Shown piece by piece: positions 1 through 6,915 of a stretch of 19,087 nucleotides of DNA. The notes beneath the pieces were generated by a model. It did no database searches, was not told where the DNA came from, and was given only the letters and a program-made list of their open reading frames with translations. The position numbers were made by a program, and so were the translations under genes. Position 1 is the first letter of the stretch. Every line of letters starts with the position of its first letter. The stretch comes from Oscillospiraceae bacterium (GTDB lineage Bacteria; Bacillota; Clostridia; Oscillospirales; Acutalibacteraceae), in NCBI GenBank assembly GCA_902795765.1, contig CADBMQ010000114.1:1-19087 (forward strand), in the 5' to 3' direction.

Positions 1-80
1 AGCATTTCGTTGAAAGTTGAGTTGAACTTTTCTGCCGCAGACACGACAAGAACACTATACACACGCTGTTGTAAACTCAA
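1..80 (-). CDS. ANTAR-type antiterminator response regulator, N-terminal fragment (cut by window edge)
   Basis: Only the first 26 codons lie in the window. They start with TTG at 80-78, behind a strong AGGGGGAG ribosome binding site (86-93) five bases upstream. The same frame has a TAA stop shortly upstream and no ATG or GTG, so TTG decides the start. The peptide runs MSLQQRVYSVLVVSAAEKFN and onwards. The first beta strand of a receiver-like domain (VYSVLVVS) followed by AEKFN resembles, from memory, the N-terminus of clostridial ANTAR-domain regulators that follow glnA. Such proteins bind paired RNA hairpins and prevent termination. It begins 34 bases after the glnA stop with no visible terminator, so it is probably the last gene of the glutamate synthase operon. 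The RNA-binding domain is outside the window, so the family call rests on a short match and on context. Confidence 0.55.
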   Translation of the reverse strand, partial: MSLQQRVYSVLVVSAAEKFNSTFNEM

Positions 81-114
81 ACTAACTCCCCCTTTCCTTT
101 ATTTTCGTATCAGT

Positions 115-1326
115 TTAATTTTTGCAATAGATATCGAGAATAGTGGCAGGAATATGCTCACGAACAAACTCGCTGCCAATGGCAACATTACGAGCAGATT
201 CCATAGTCTCGGGCAATTTATCAAACTTCGACAAGGTTTCTTTATCCGCCTTAAACAAGTTTATATCGCAATTTTCGGGCAGTTTAAGGTCGTTTTCAAT
301 TCCGTAAAGTCCTGCATAAATAAGAAGTGTGAACGCAAGATACGGATTTGCCATCGGGTCGGGCGAACGAAGCTCTGCTCGTCTGTACTCGCCGACTGCG
401 GCAGGTATTCTGACAAGTTGAGAACGGTTTTGTGCCGACCATGAAATGTAGCGAGGCGCTTTATTAGAGCCAAAGCGCTTGAATGACTCATCAGTCGGAT
501 TTAAGAATGCGGTAATATCCGAAACCTTGCTCAATACGCCTGCAATCATAGATTCGAGTTTATCCGAGCCGTCATCTGACTTCACCGACATATTGATATG
601 AAAACCGTTGCCCGGCTTGTTTTCAAGCGGTTTCGCACCAAAATCAACATAAATTCCGTTGCGATAACTAACGATTTTAACAACATTTTGGAAGGTTATC
701 GTATTATCAGCGGCAGACAAAGCGTCTGAATAACGAAAATCAATCTCGTTTTGACCCGGTCCCTCCTCATGGTGTGAGCTTTCGGGGCGAATGCCCATAA
801 GTTCAAGTGTCAAGCAGATTTCACGGCGGATATTTTCGCCCTTATCTTCGGGCGCAATATCCATATAACCTGCCTTGTCATACGGAGTTTTAGTCGGGTT
901 TGCGTTTTCGTCAAGCTCGAACAGATAAAACTCCTGCTCTGCACCGAACGAGAACGAATATCCCTTATTTTTCGCATCTTCAACAGCCGTTTTCAAAAGC
1001 TTTCTTGTGTCACACTCGAACGGAGTGCCATCAGGATATGAAATATCCGAGAACATACGAACAACCTTGCCATGTTCGGGACGCCAAGGAAGAAGTGTCA
1101 GCGTTTCGGGGTCGGGATGAAGCAACAAATCCGACTTCGCTTCGTCCCCAAAGCCTGCAACTGCGGACGCATCAAAAGCAATGCCGTATTCAAACGCACG
1201 AGGCAGCTCGTTCGGCATAATAGATATATTTTTTTGTTTTCCGAAAACGTCACAAAAAGCAAGACGAATAAATTTAACGTCCTCTTCTCTGACATATTGC
1301 AGTACCTCTTCTTTTGAATACTTCAT
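115..1326 (-). CDS. glnA: Glutamine synthetase, type I
   Basis: Makes glutamine from glutamate, ammonium and ATP in the cytoplasm, usually as a dodecamer. All the main type I signatures are visible: the metal-binding GAEQEFYLF (residues 128-136, Glu130 and Glu132), HHEEGPGQNEID (185-196), GNGFHIN (239-245), NRSQLVRIP (300-308) and RSPDPMANPYLAF (320-332). The Asp50-loop region reads AFDASAVAGF rather than the usual FDGSS form. The adenylylated tyrosine of enterobacterial enzymes is absent (NLF near 357), so regulation by adenylylation is unlikely. At 403 residues it is about 40 shorter than the typical 440-residue enzyme: it ends at ATILDIYCKN and lacks the usual C-terminal helix ending in a WE..Y motif. 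It is 20 bases downstream of the GXGXG gene in the same operon, supplying glutamine to the split glutamate synthase. Confidence 0.93.
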   Translation of the reverse strand: MKYSKEEVLQYVREEDVKFIRLAFCDVFGKQKNISIMPNELPRAFEYGIAFDASAVAGFGDEAKSDLLLHPDPETLTLLPWRPEHGKVVRMFSDISYPDGTPFECDTRKLLKTAVEDAKNKGYSFSFGAEQEFYLFELDENANPTKTPYDKAGYMDIAPEDKGENIRREICLTLELMGIRPESSHHEEGPGQNEIDFRYSDALSAADNTITFQNVVKIVSYRNGIYVDFGAKPLENKPGNGFHINMSVKSDDGSDKLESMIAGVLSKVSDITAFLNPTDESFKRFGSNKAPRYISWSAQNRSQLVRIPAAVGEYRRAELRSPDPMANPYLAFTLLIYAGLYGIENDLKLPENCDINLFKADKETLSKFDKLPETMESARNVAIGSEFVREHIPATILDIYCKN

Positions 1327-1346
1327 AGCGTTTACCTGCTTTCTAA

Positions 1347-2066
1347 CTAATTCGCAACGTACATTTGTTTGTACGGATTTTTGCTATCGGGAGTTACAAC
1401 TGTGAAAGTCGAGCTGAGCAGTTCATCAACATCATAACCGAAAATCTCACAATATTCCGAGAGATGGTTTTTGAGTTCATCAACATCAGAACCGACAACC
1501 TTTTTTATCGAAACCTGATTCGGAAAATTCAAATCTGCACAATCACCACGCAGATACATCTTTCCTCCGTGCATACCTGTGCATGGGAAGTTGCCGACAA
1601 TTCGCTTATCGTCTGCATTCATACCAAGCACGATTATAACACCGCCTGCCTGATACTCGCCAAGGAAGCTTCCTGCAACTCCACCGATAACCATAACGGG
1701 GACTTTTTCCTTGTAGGCTTTCATATGGATACCTGCACGGTAACCTGCGTTACCTTGAACGAAAATCTTACCGCCACGCATAGCGTAGCCTGCGGCATCG
1801 CCGATATTGCCGTGAACGACAATTTCGCCCTCGTTCATAGTGTCACCGACTGCATCCTGTGCGTTGGCATTTACAGTAATGTTAGCACCGTTTAAATATG
1901 CACCGAGTGCATTGCCAGGCACACCTTCGATTGTGATATTTTTCTCCGACATACCTGCTGCGATAAATCGCTGACCACAGCAGTTATCGAGTGTGCAATC
2001 AACTCCGCTTTCACGGATTTTGTCGTTGATTTCCTTATAACCTAAATCTTTAACATCGATTACCAT
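1347..2066 (-). CDS. GXGXG-domain protein, glutamate synthase domain 3 homologue
   Basis: 239 residues. From about residue 50 to 160 there is a run of short glycine-rich beta-helix turns (PGNALGAYLNGANITV, GNIGDAAGYAMRGGKIFVQG, GNAGYRAGIHMK, GGVAGSFLGEYQAGG). This is the right-handed beta-helix GXGXG domain that forms the C-terminal part of bacterial glutamate synthase large subunits and occurs free-standing in archaea and Clostridia. Its role is structural: it supports the ammonia channel and subunit contacts rather than catalysis. The frame is open further upstream into the preceding gene, but I start at the ATG at 2066: it lies 4 bases after that gene's stop and follows a GGAGGTG ribosome binding site inside the preceding coding end. 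The next gene, glnA, starts 20 bases downstream. Cys38 and Cys39 (NCCGQ) might touch a cluster or be incidental. Confidence 0.85.
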   Translation of the reverse strand: MVIDVKDLGYKEINDKIRESGVDCTLDNCCGQRFIAAGMSEKNITIEGVPGNALGAYLNGANITVNANAQDAVGDTMNEGEIVVHGNIGDAAGYAMRGGKIFVQGNAGYRAGIHMKAYKEKVPVMVIGGVAGSFLGEYQAGGVIIVLGMNADDKRIVGNFPCTGMHGGKMYLRGDCADLNFPNQVSIKKVVGSDVDELKNHLSEYCEIFGYDVDELLSSTFTVVTPDSKNPYKQMYVAN

Positions 2067-2070
2067 AATA

Positions 2071-3303
2071 TTATACCACACCTCCGAACTTTTTTCTACG
2101 GGTTTTTGCAGAAAAAGCAGTATAAGTTGCAACTTTTTTGAGCGTTTCAAAATCTATTGAGTCAAGCGGAGTTTTCTCACGAATAAGAGAAGTGTAAATT
2201 CCGACTCTTTCGGTGTCGCCAATCAAGATGAAACCTTTAAGGCAGTTGTCCTTTGTGAACAGTCTTTTGAGTTTATTTTCAGTTTTTTCCTCGAACATTT
2301 CGCCGTCATAACTACCTGCGGTCATTACGTGCAAACCGAAGAAACCAATCGAGTTCATCGGGATTGCGTTGTCGAAAACTTTATCGCCACCGCCCATATT
2401 CGCACCTGCTGTGAAGCCCTGCATATACGCATTCGGCAAGAGTGCGAGAACTCGTTTTTCATCACAAGAAATATCGTTACCCTCGGTGCAGTCGCCTGCG
2501 GAGTAAACATTGCTAACAGTTGTTTGCATACGCTCGTCAACTACGATACCACGATTGACACTTGCACCAAGAGCCGAAGCAAGTGAAACATTTGCACGCA
2601 CACCAACTGCGAGTACAAGCACGTCAAACTCGACTGTTTTGCCACTCTTCATAAAAGCGGTATTTTTGCTGAATTTTTCAGCCGAGTCATTAAGCATAAA
2701 CTTGATGCCATTTTGTTCAAGATGATTTTGCATTATTTCGGCACACTCGTTGTCGAGAATACTCGAAAGCACACGGTCTGCGAGGTCGCAAACTGTGATT
2801 TCGGCAACACGGAAGTGAAGTCCCTCTGCACATTTCAAACCGATAAGACCAGCACCGACTATAAGCACTTTTGAATTTTCGTCAATCGCAGATTCGAGAG
2901 CAAGAGTATCGTCAAGTGTCATAAACGAGAACTTTTTCTCGACTGTATCAAGTCCCTCGAACGGTGGAACAAACGGAGATGAACCTGTTGCAACGCAAAC
3001 GGAATCATACGAAAGAACTGTTTTATCATCAAGTGTGACAGACTTTTTTTCGCTATCAATTTTAACTGCTTTTTTGCCGTAGATAACTTCGCAACCGTTC
3101 TTTTCGTAGAAGTCGGCAGGACGATAGTTGATATGCTCCAAATCAGTCTTGTTTTCGAGATAATAAGAGATGAGCGGTCTGCCATACACTGCGTGTTTTT
3201 CTTCGGAAACTACTGTGATTTTGCCGTCCTTATCCACGCTGCGAATACCCTCGATACAACCTACTGCGGCAACTCCGTTACCGATTATAACGTACTGTTT
3301 CAT
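2071..3303 (-). CDS. FAD-dependent NAD(P)H oxidoreductase (pyridine nucleotide-disulphide family), glutamate synthase-associated
   Basis: 410 residues with two Rossmann folds. The N-terminal FAD-binding GNGVAAVG is at residues 8-15, ATGS at 105-108, the NAD(P)-binding GAGLIG at 150-155, and the FAD-closing AGDC at 269-272. There is no CxxxxC redox disulphide, which fits the rubredoxin/ferredoxin reductase and nitrite-reductase-like branch of the family. It probably passes electrons from NAD(P)H to the four-cluster ferredoxin encoded just upstream, and from there to the FMN glutamate synthase core, standing in for the GltD small subunit. Its ATG overlaps the ferredoxin stop in an ATGA arrangement, which indicates translational coupling. 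The GXGXG gene follows 4 bases after its stop. The electron donor and the direction of flow are inferred, not seen. Confidence 0.85.
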   Translation of the reverse strand: MKQYVIIGNGVAAVGCIEGIRSVDKDGKITVVSEEKHAVYGRPLISYYLENKTDLEHINYRPADFYEKNGCEVIYGKKAVKIDSEKKSVTLDDKTVLSYDSVCVATGSSPFVPPFEGLDTVEKKFSFMTLDDTLALESAIDENSKVLIVGAGLIGLKCAEGLHFRVAEITVCDLADRVLSSILDNECAEIMQNHLEQNGIKFMLNDSAEKFSKNTAFMKSGKTVEFDVLVLAVGVRANVSLASALGASVNRGIVVDERMQTTVSNVYSAGDCTEGNDISCDEKRVLALLPNAYMQGFTAGANMGGGDKVFDNAIPMNSIGFFGLHVMTAGSYDGEMFEEKTENKLKRLFTKDNCLKGFILIGDTERVGIYTSLIREKTPLDSIDFETLKKVATYTAFSAKTRRKKFGGVV

Positions 3304-3740
3304 TCTGCCTCACCTCGCTCCTCGTAAACTATTGCATTATTCGGACAACCCTTTGCACAAGCAGGTTCTCCACAAGAATTTTTAAGACAAAGTTCGCATT
3401 TCTGCATAATACCGCTCTCGCTCGGTGCTAATGCACCAACCGGGCAAACAAGCACACAAGTAAGACATCCAACGCACTTTGACTGGTCGATTTCAACCAC
3501 TCCGTCATTCTTTGAAATAGCACCTGCGATGCAACTTTTAACACAAATCGGATCGGTACAATGACGGCAAGAAACCGCATACGAAATCTTTTCGTCTCCT
3601 TCGACGTGAATTCTCGGGAAAATCGGCTTATCTTTGAGAGCCGTAACCATATCTTTCATACCCGAATTTGCGAACGCACAATTATATTCACACAAGTGGC
3701 AACCAAGACACCACTCTTCATTAACATAAACTCGTTTCAT
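3300..3740 (-). CDS. Four-cluster 4Fe-4S ferredoxin subunit
   Basis: 146 residues, with cysteines grouped as CxxCxxCxxxC near residues 11-21, CxxCxxxxCxxxC near 58-70, CxxCxxCxxxC near 89-99 and a fourth cysteine-rich group near 113-130. That is enough for four [4Fe-4S] clusters, as in the HycB/CooF-like electron-transfer subunits. There is no signal peptide or membrane segment, so it should be cytoplasmic. It sits between the FMN glutamate synthase core and the flavoprotein and most likely shuttles electrons between them. The start at 3740 has an AAGGAG ribosome binding site 9 bases upstream, and the gene begins 14 bases after the preceding stop. Its end overlaps the next gene's ATG. The assignment as an electron carrier is firm; the exact partners are inferred from the operon. 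Confidence 0.88.
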   Translation of the reverse strand: MKRVYVNEEWCLGCHLCEYNCAFANSGMKDMVTALKDKPIFPRIHVEGDEKISYAVSCRHCTDPICVKSCIAGAISKNDGVVEIDQSKCVGCLTCVLVCPVGALAPSESGIMQKCELCLKNSCGEPACAKGCPNNAIVYEERGEAE

Positions 3741-3754
3741 AAGTCAAATCTCCT

Positions 3755-5260
3755 TTATTCGCCTGCATACGAAATTCCGAGAATTTCGAGTTCTTTTTCT
3801 GTTAGACCAATACCACGAAGCATAAGTCTGTTGCCTCTGAGCGACTCAATCGAGTTGATACCCATACCGCCCATAAGTTCTTTGATTTCGTGGTTCCAAG
3901 CGTGCATTAAGTTTATAAGACGCTCACTACCGATGTCGGGGTTAAGTCTTTTAACAAGTTCGGGACGCTGTGTTGCGATACCCCAGTTGCACTTACCTGT
4001 TTGACAGGTACGGCAAAGGTGACAACCGAGTGCAAGTACTGCGGCAGTTGCAATATAACAAGCATCTGCACCGAGTGCGACTGCTTTTACAACATCTGCG
4101 GCACTTCTTATACTACCGCCGACAACGAGCGATACATTGTTACGGATACCCTCGTCACGCAAACGCTGGTCAACTGCGGCGAGTGCCAACTCAATCGGGA
4201 TACCTACGTTATCACGAATTCTTGTCGGTGCGGCACCTGTACCGCCTCTGAAACCGTCAATCGCAATGATGTCTGCACCACTTCGTGCGATACCACTTGC
4301 AATAGCGGCAATATTGTGAACTGCGGCAACTTTGACGATAATCGGCTTTTTATATTCGGTAGCCTCTTTCAACGAGAAAACGAGTTGTCGCAAGTCTTCG
4401 ATTGAATAAATATCGTGGTGCGGTGCAGGAGAAATTGCATCCGAACCTTCGGGAATCATACGGGTACGAGAAACATCACCGACAATTTTTGTGCCAGGCA
4501 AGTGTCCGCCGATACCAGGTTTTGCACCCTGTCCCATCTTAATCTCAACCGCAGCACCTGCGCTCAAATACTGCTCATGTACACCAAAACGACCACTCGC
4601 AACCTGCACGATTGTGTTTTCGCCGTAGCAATAGAAATCTTCGTGCAAACCGCCCTCACCCGTGTTATAAAACAATCCAAGTTCGGTTGCCGCACGAGCA
4701 AGTGATGCGTGTGCATTGTAACTGATTGAGCCGTAACTCATTGCCGAGAACATTACAGGCATTGAAAGTTCGAGTTGCGGAGATAAATTACATTTTAAGT
4801 TGCCGTTCTCGTCACGCTCGATTTTCTCGGGCTTTTTGCCAAGGAAAACACGAGTTTCCATCGGCTCACGCAACGGATCAATAGGTGGGTTTGTTACCTG
4901 TGATGCGTTGATTAAAATCTTATCCCAATAAACGGGCATCGGCTTCGGATTACCCATTGACGAAAGCAAAACACCACCGCTGTTTGCCTGTTTATAGATT
5001 TCTTTTATTGTGTCATTCTGCCAGTTTGCATTCTCACGCAATGTGCAGTCGCTTTTCACGATTTTCAATGCTCTTGTCGGGCAAAGCGATACGCAACGCT
5101 GACAGTTGACGCACTTCGCTTCGTCACTTATAAGCACACCGTTTTCTGCATTGAACGTATGCACTTCGTTAGCACATTGACGCTCACAAACACGGCATTT
5201 TATACAACGGTCACTATTACGAATGACCTCAAATTCGGGATACAAAAATTCTACGCCCAT
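3755..5260 (-). CDS. Glutamate synthase, FMN-binding core with N-terminal ferredoxin domain (archaeal/clostridial type)
   Basis: 501 residues. Residues 19-60 hold two ferredoxin-type cysteine groups (CIKCRVCERQC and CVNCQRCVSLC). Residues 100-480 form the alpha/beta-barrel FMN domain of glutamate synthase, with GEGGLHEDF, GQGAKPGIGGHLPG, SPAPHHDIYSIEDL, IDGFRGGTGAAPT and VGGSIRSAADVVKA. A third cysteine group CHLCRTCQTGKC (about 413-424) matches the 3Fe-4S site of GltB. The protein converts 2-oxoglutarate and ammonia to glutamate using electrons from its clusters. Unlike the large enterobacterial GltB, the amidotransferase and GXGXG parts are separate genes in the same operon. Its ATG shares one base with the stop of the amidotransferase gene (TAATG), so the two are translationally coupled. 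Confidence 0.93.
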   Translation of the reverse strand: MGVEFLYPEFEVIRNSDRCIKCRVCERQCANEVHTFNAENGVLISDEAKCVNCQRCVSLCPTRALKIVKSDCTLRENANWQNDTIKEIYKQANSGGVLLSSMGNPKPMPVYWDKILINASQVTNPPIDPLREPMETRVFLGKKPEKIERDENGNLKCNLSPQLELSMPVMFSAMSYGSISYNAHASLARAATELGLFYNTGEGGLHEDFYCYGENTIVQVASGRFGVHEQYLSAGAAVEIKMGQGAKPGIGGHLPGTKIVGDVSRTRMIPEGSDAISPAPHHDIYSIEDLRQLVFSLKEATEYKKPIIVKVAAVHNIAAIASGIARSGADIIAIDGFRGGTGAAPTRIRDNVGIPIELALAAVDQRLRDEGIRNNVSLVVGGSIRSAADVVKAVALGADACYIATAAVLALGCHLCRTCQTGKCNWGIATQRPELVKRLNPDIGSERLINLMHAWNHEIKELMGGMGINSIESLRGNRLMLRGIGLTEKELEILGISYAGE

Positions 5261-6354
5261 TAAAATGCACCGTCCTTTACTTCAACAATAACGGGTTCTC
5301 CACCCGCAGGAGCCCAGATGTTTTCGGCATTCGGCTCCATAACTCTAATTGCGGCCTCTTCACTCGCAATGTATACTTTATCGTCTTTTTCACCAACAAC
5401 CATTGAACGAAGTTTCAAACGATCGTTAAGTGCCATCAAGCCACCGTTGTAACCAAACACAATTGAGAACGGACCTGTGATGAGCAAACTCGGGAAAGCA
5501 GTACGAAGAAAGATATGTTTTTGTTTGTCAACAAGGTCTTTTTTTCCTTCGATTGTGCTCCAAAACGGTGCTGCAATAACACTTGCGGCCTCGCCAAGTG
5601 TGAGTCCTTGAACACGAACGAGGTAGTCCATAATATATGCGATAACCTCTGTATCTGTTTGGAGTGTACATTTATATCCAAACATTTCAATAAATCTTCT
5701 GTTAGCATCGTAAGATGAAATTTCGCCGTTATGCACGATTGAATAGTCGAGCAATGTGAACGGGTGAGCACCACCCCACCAACCGGGAGTGTTTGTCGGA
5801 TAACGACCGTGAGCAGTCCACGAATATCCTTCGTACTCTTCAAGTTTGTAGAACACACCGACATCTTCGGGGAAGCCTACTGCCTTGAATGCACCCATAT
5901 TTTTACCACTTGAAAAGACATACGCACCTTTCATTTCGGTGTTGATTTTCATAACTGTTCGTGCAACAAACTCTTTTTCGTCAAGTTGCATCGACAAAAG
6001 CACGGATTTAAGTGGTGCCACGAAATATCTCCAAATGATAGGCTCGTTTGTGATGGCAGGAATTTTACGAGTCGGAATGAGTTCGGATTTGACAATCTCA
6101 AATCTTTCCTTTAAGAAAACTTCACACTCCTTGCGTGTAGCACGGTCATCGAAAAACATATGCAAAGCATAAAAATCCTTGTATTCAGGATAAATGCCGT
6201 ATGCGGCAAAACCACCACCCAAACCGTTTGAACGGTCGTGCATAGGTTTCATAGCATTTATAATTCCTTCTCCGGACATTCTTTTGCCTTCTTTTGATAT
6301 TACAGCGGCAATCGCACAGCCCGATGGAATTCTTACTTCGCCTTCTAGTTTCAT
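5260..6354 (-). CDS. Class II glutamine amidotransferase, glutamate synthase domain 1 homologue
   Basis: 364 residues. It should hydrolyse glutamine and hand ammonia to the FMN core encoded next. The region AHGRYPTNTPGWWGGAHPF (181-199), HNGEIS (208-213) and the following TDTEVIAYI are typical of Ntn-type class II amidotransferases. Such enzymes use an N-terminal cysteine. Here the best candidate is Cys13 in PSGCAIAAV, which implies removal of a 12-residue propeptide, as is known for GltB-type enzymes. The start at 6354 has an AGGAG ribosome binding site about 10 bases upstream and no later in-frame ATG would place Cys at position 2. It is the first gene of the operon. Its stop overlaps the next ATG by one base. 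Cleavage and the nucleophile are inferred. Confidence 0.9.
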   Translation of the reverse strand: MKLEGEVRIPSGCAIAAVISKEGKRMSGEGIINAMKPMHDRSNGLGGGFAAYGIYPEYKDFYALHMFFDDRATRKECEVFLKERFEIVKSELIPTRKIPAITNEPIIWRYFVAPLKSVLLSMQLDEKEFVARTVMKINTEMKGAYVFSSGKNMGAFKAVGFPEDVGVFYKLEEYEGYSWTAHGRYPTNTPGWWGGAHPFTLLDYSIVHNGEISSYDANRRFIEMFGYKCTLQTDTEVIAYIMDYLVRVQGLTLGEAASVIAAPFWSTIEGKKDLVDKQKHIFLRTAFPSLLITGPFSIVFGYNGGLMALNDRLKLRSMVVGEKDDKVYIASEEAAIRVMEPNAENIWAPAGGEPVIVEVKDGAF

Positions 6355-6394
6355 TAAAATTCCTCTCCTTTATGTATGTTTATATAACAGAAAA

Positions 6395-6437
6395 GACGCT
6401 CATTTCGGCACAAAAAATCTGTGCAGAAATGAACGCC
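6395..6437 (-). terminator. Leader hairpin of the glutamate synthase operon, probable attenuator
   Basis: In the minus-strand transcript an 18-base arm (6437-6420) pairs with 6412-6395 across a 7-base loop, with two G-U pairs and one mismatch. It is followed by a modest U-rich stretch (UCUUUUCUGUU). It lies between promoter and first gene, so it would act as an attenuator rather than an end-of-operon terminator. Its ascending arm overlaps the 3' arm of the upstream A1/G4 hairpin, so the two cannot form together. The U-tract is imperfect, which lowers confidence in strong termination. Confidence 0.6.
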
Positions 6438-6448
6438 TTTGCTCATTT
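6427..6448 (-). promoter_or_regulatory. Candidate ANTAR-target hairpin (antiterminator element)
   Basis: In the RNA, AAATGAGC (6448-6441) pairs with GTTCATTT (6434-6427) in an 8-bp stem with one G-U pair, closing a six-base loop AAAGGC. ANTAR proteins are known to recognise hexaloops with A at position 1 and G at position 4, and both are present here. The stem begins at about the predicted transcription start. Known ANTAR targets have two such hairpins; I see only one with the consensus loop. The following GCACA/TGTGC stem has a 7-base loop without the A1/G4 pattern. Confidence 0.5.
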
Positions 6449-6454
6449 TTTATC

Positions 6455-6483
6455 ATTATACTCCAAAATACAGTAATTGTCAA
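6455..6483 (-). promoter_or_regulatory. Sigma-A promoter of the glutamate synthase/glnA operon
   Basis: On the minus strand TTGACA (6483-6478), a 17-base spacer and TATAAT (6460-6455): a perfect consensus promoter. The start site should be near 6448, giving a leader of about 94 nt. A promoter this strong fits control by premature termination rather than by an activator of initiation (inference). Confidence 0.88.
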
Positions 6484-6490
6484 GATGAAA

Positions 6491-6539
6491 GTTGAAAAAT
6501 AAACGAGTTGCCGGAACAAAATTTATTGCTCCGACAACT
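6491..6539 (-). terminator. Intrinsic terminator after the tyrS/SLOG genes
   Basis: On the minus strand a 14-bp stem (6539-6526 with 6519-6506, two G-U pairs) with a 6-base loop, followed by a T-rich run ending near 6491. It starts 8 bases after the small SLOG gene's stop and ends just before the -35 box of the next operon. Confidence 0.85.
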
Positions 6540-6546
6540 TATTGAA

Positions 6547-6903
6547 TTATTCTTTTTCTGTATTTTGAATATCTTTTAACTGGTATTTATATACCCTTTT
6601 GCCTTGCTGTTCTGCCTTGTCAATCGTGAACTTTGTGCCTTTCGATCTGCCGTCCCAAAATGCCACAACGCAGTCACATTCGTCAACTATACTCACATTT
6701 CTGACAATTGGCGCTCTGCGTCCGTAGGTTTCATAGTCGGGCAAAATTTCGATAAGTTCAATTCCGTGCTCTTTGGCATATTTTGCGGCACAAGAGTCTA
6801 TCCCTCTTGCACCTCCCGAAACGATACAATCTGTTCCATCAGGCAAAAATTTGGCTAAATCGTCAACCTTGCAGTTGCGAGAGCCAACTACGGCAACTTT
6901 GAT
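6547..6903 (-). CDS. SLOG-superfamily small protein (DUF2493/YspA-like), apparent non-canonical AUC start
   Basis: 118 residues if it begins at 6903. The N-terminal KVAVVGSRNC is a Rossmann-like first strand and nucleotide-binding loop, followed by SGGARGID (29-36) and DGRSKGT (84-90). These are the hallmarks of SLOG/DprA-like DUF2493 proteins, which are predicted to bind nucleotide-derived ligands; no specific reaction is known to me. The first strand is preceded only by GGA GCG ATT TTT ATC after the tyrS stop in the same frame. There is no ATG, GTG or TTG there. An AAGGAG ribosome binding site that overlaps the tyrS stop lies 8 bases from the ATC at 6903. The first TTG, at 6846, would remove the GSR loop. 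So either AUC (or AUU at 6909) is the start, or the base is an error. Cotranscribed with tyrS. Confidence 0.72.
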   Translation of the reverse strand: MKVAVVGSRNCKVDDLAKFLPDGTDCIVSGGARGIDSCAAKYAKEHGIELIEILPDYETYGRRAPIVRNVSIVDECDCVVAFWDGRSKGTKFTIDKAEQQGKRVYKYQLKDIQNTEKE

Positions 6904-6915
6904 AAAAATCGCTCC

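Noticed and set aside
10..444. Plus-strand open frame of 144 codons over the glnA end.
   Set aside because: It is the antisense shadow of glnA and the next regulator gene; it has no ribosome binding site and no recognisable protein features.
6411..6428. The GCACA/TGTGC inner stem of the glutamate synthase leader as the second ANTAR hairpin.
   Set aside because: The loop is 7 bases (GATTTTT) and has no A1/G4 pattern, so I do not count it as a consensus ANTAR hairpin.
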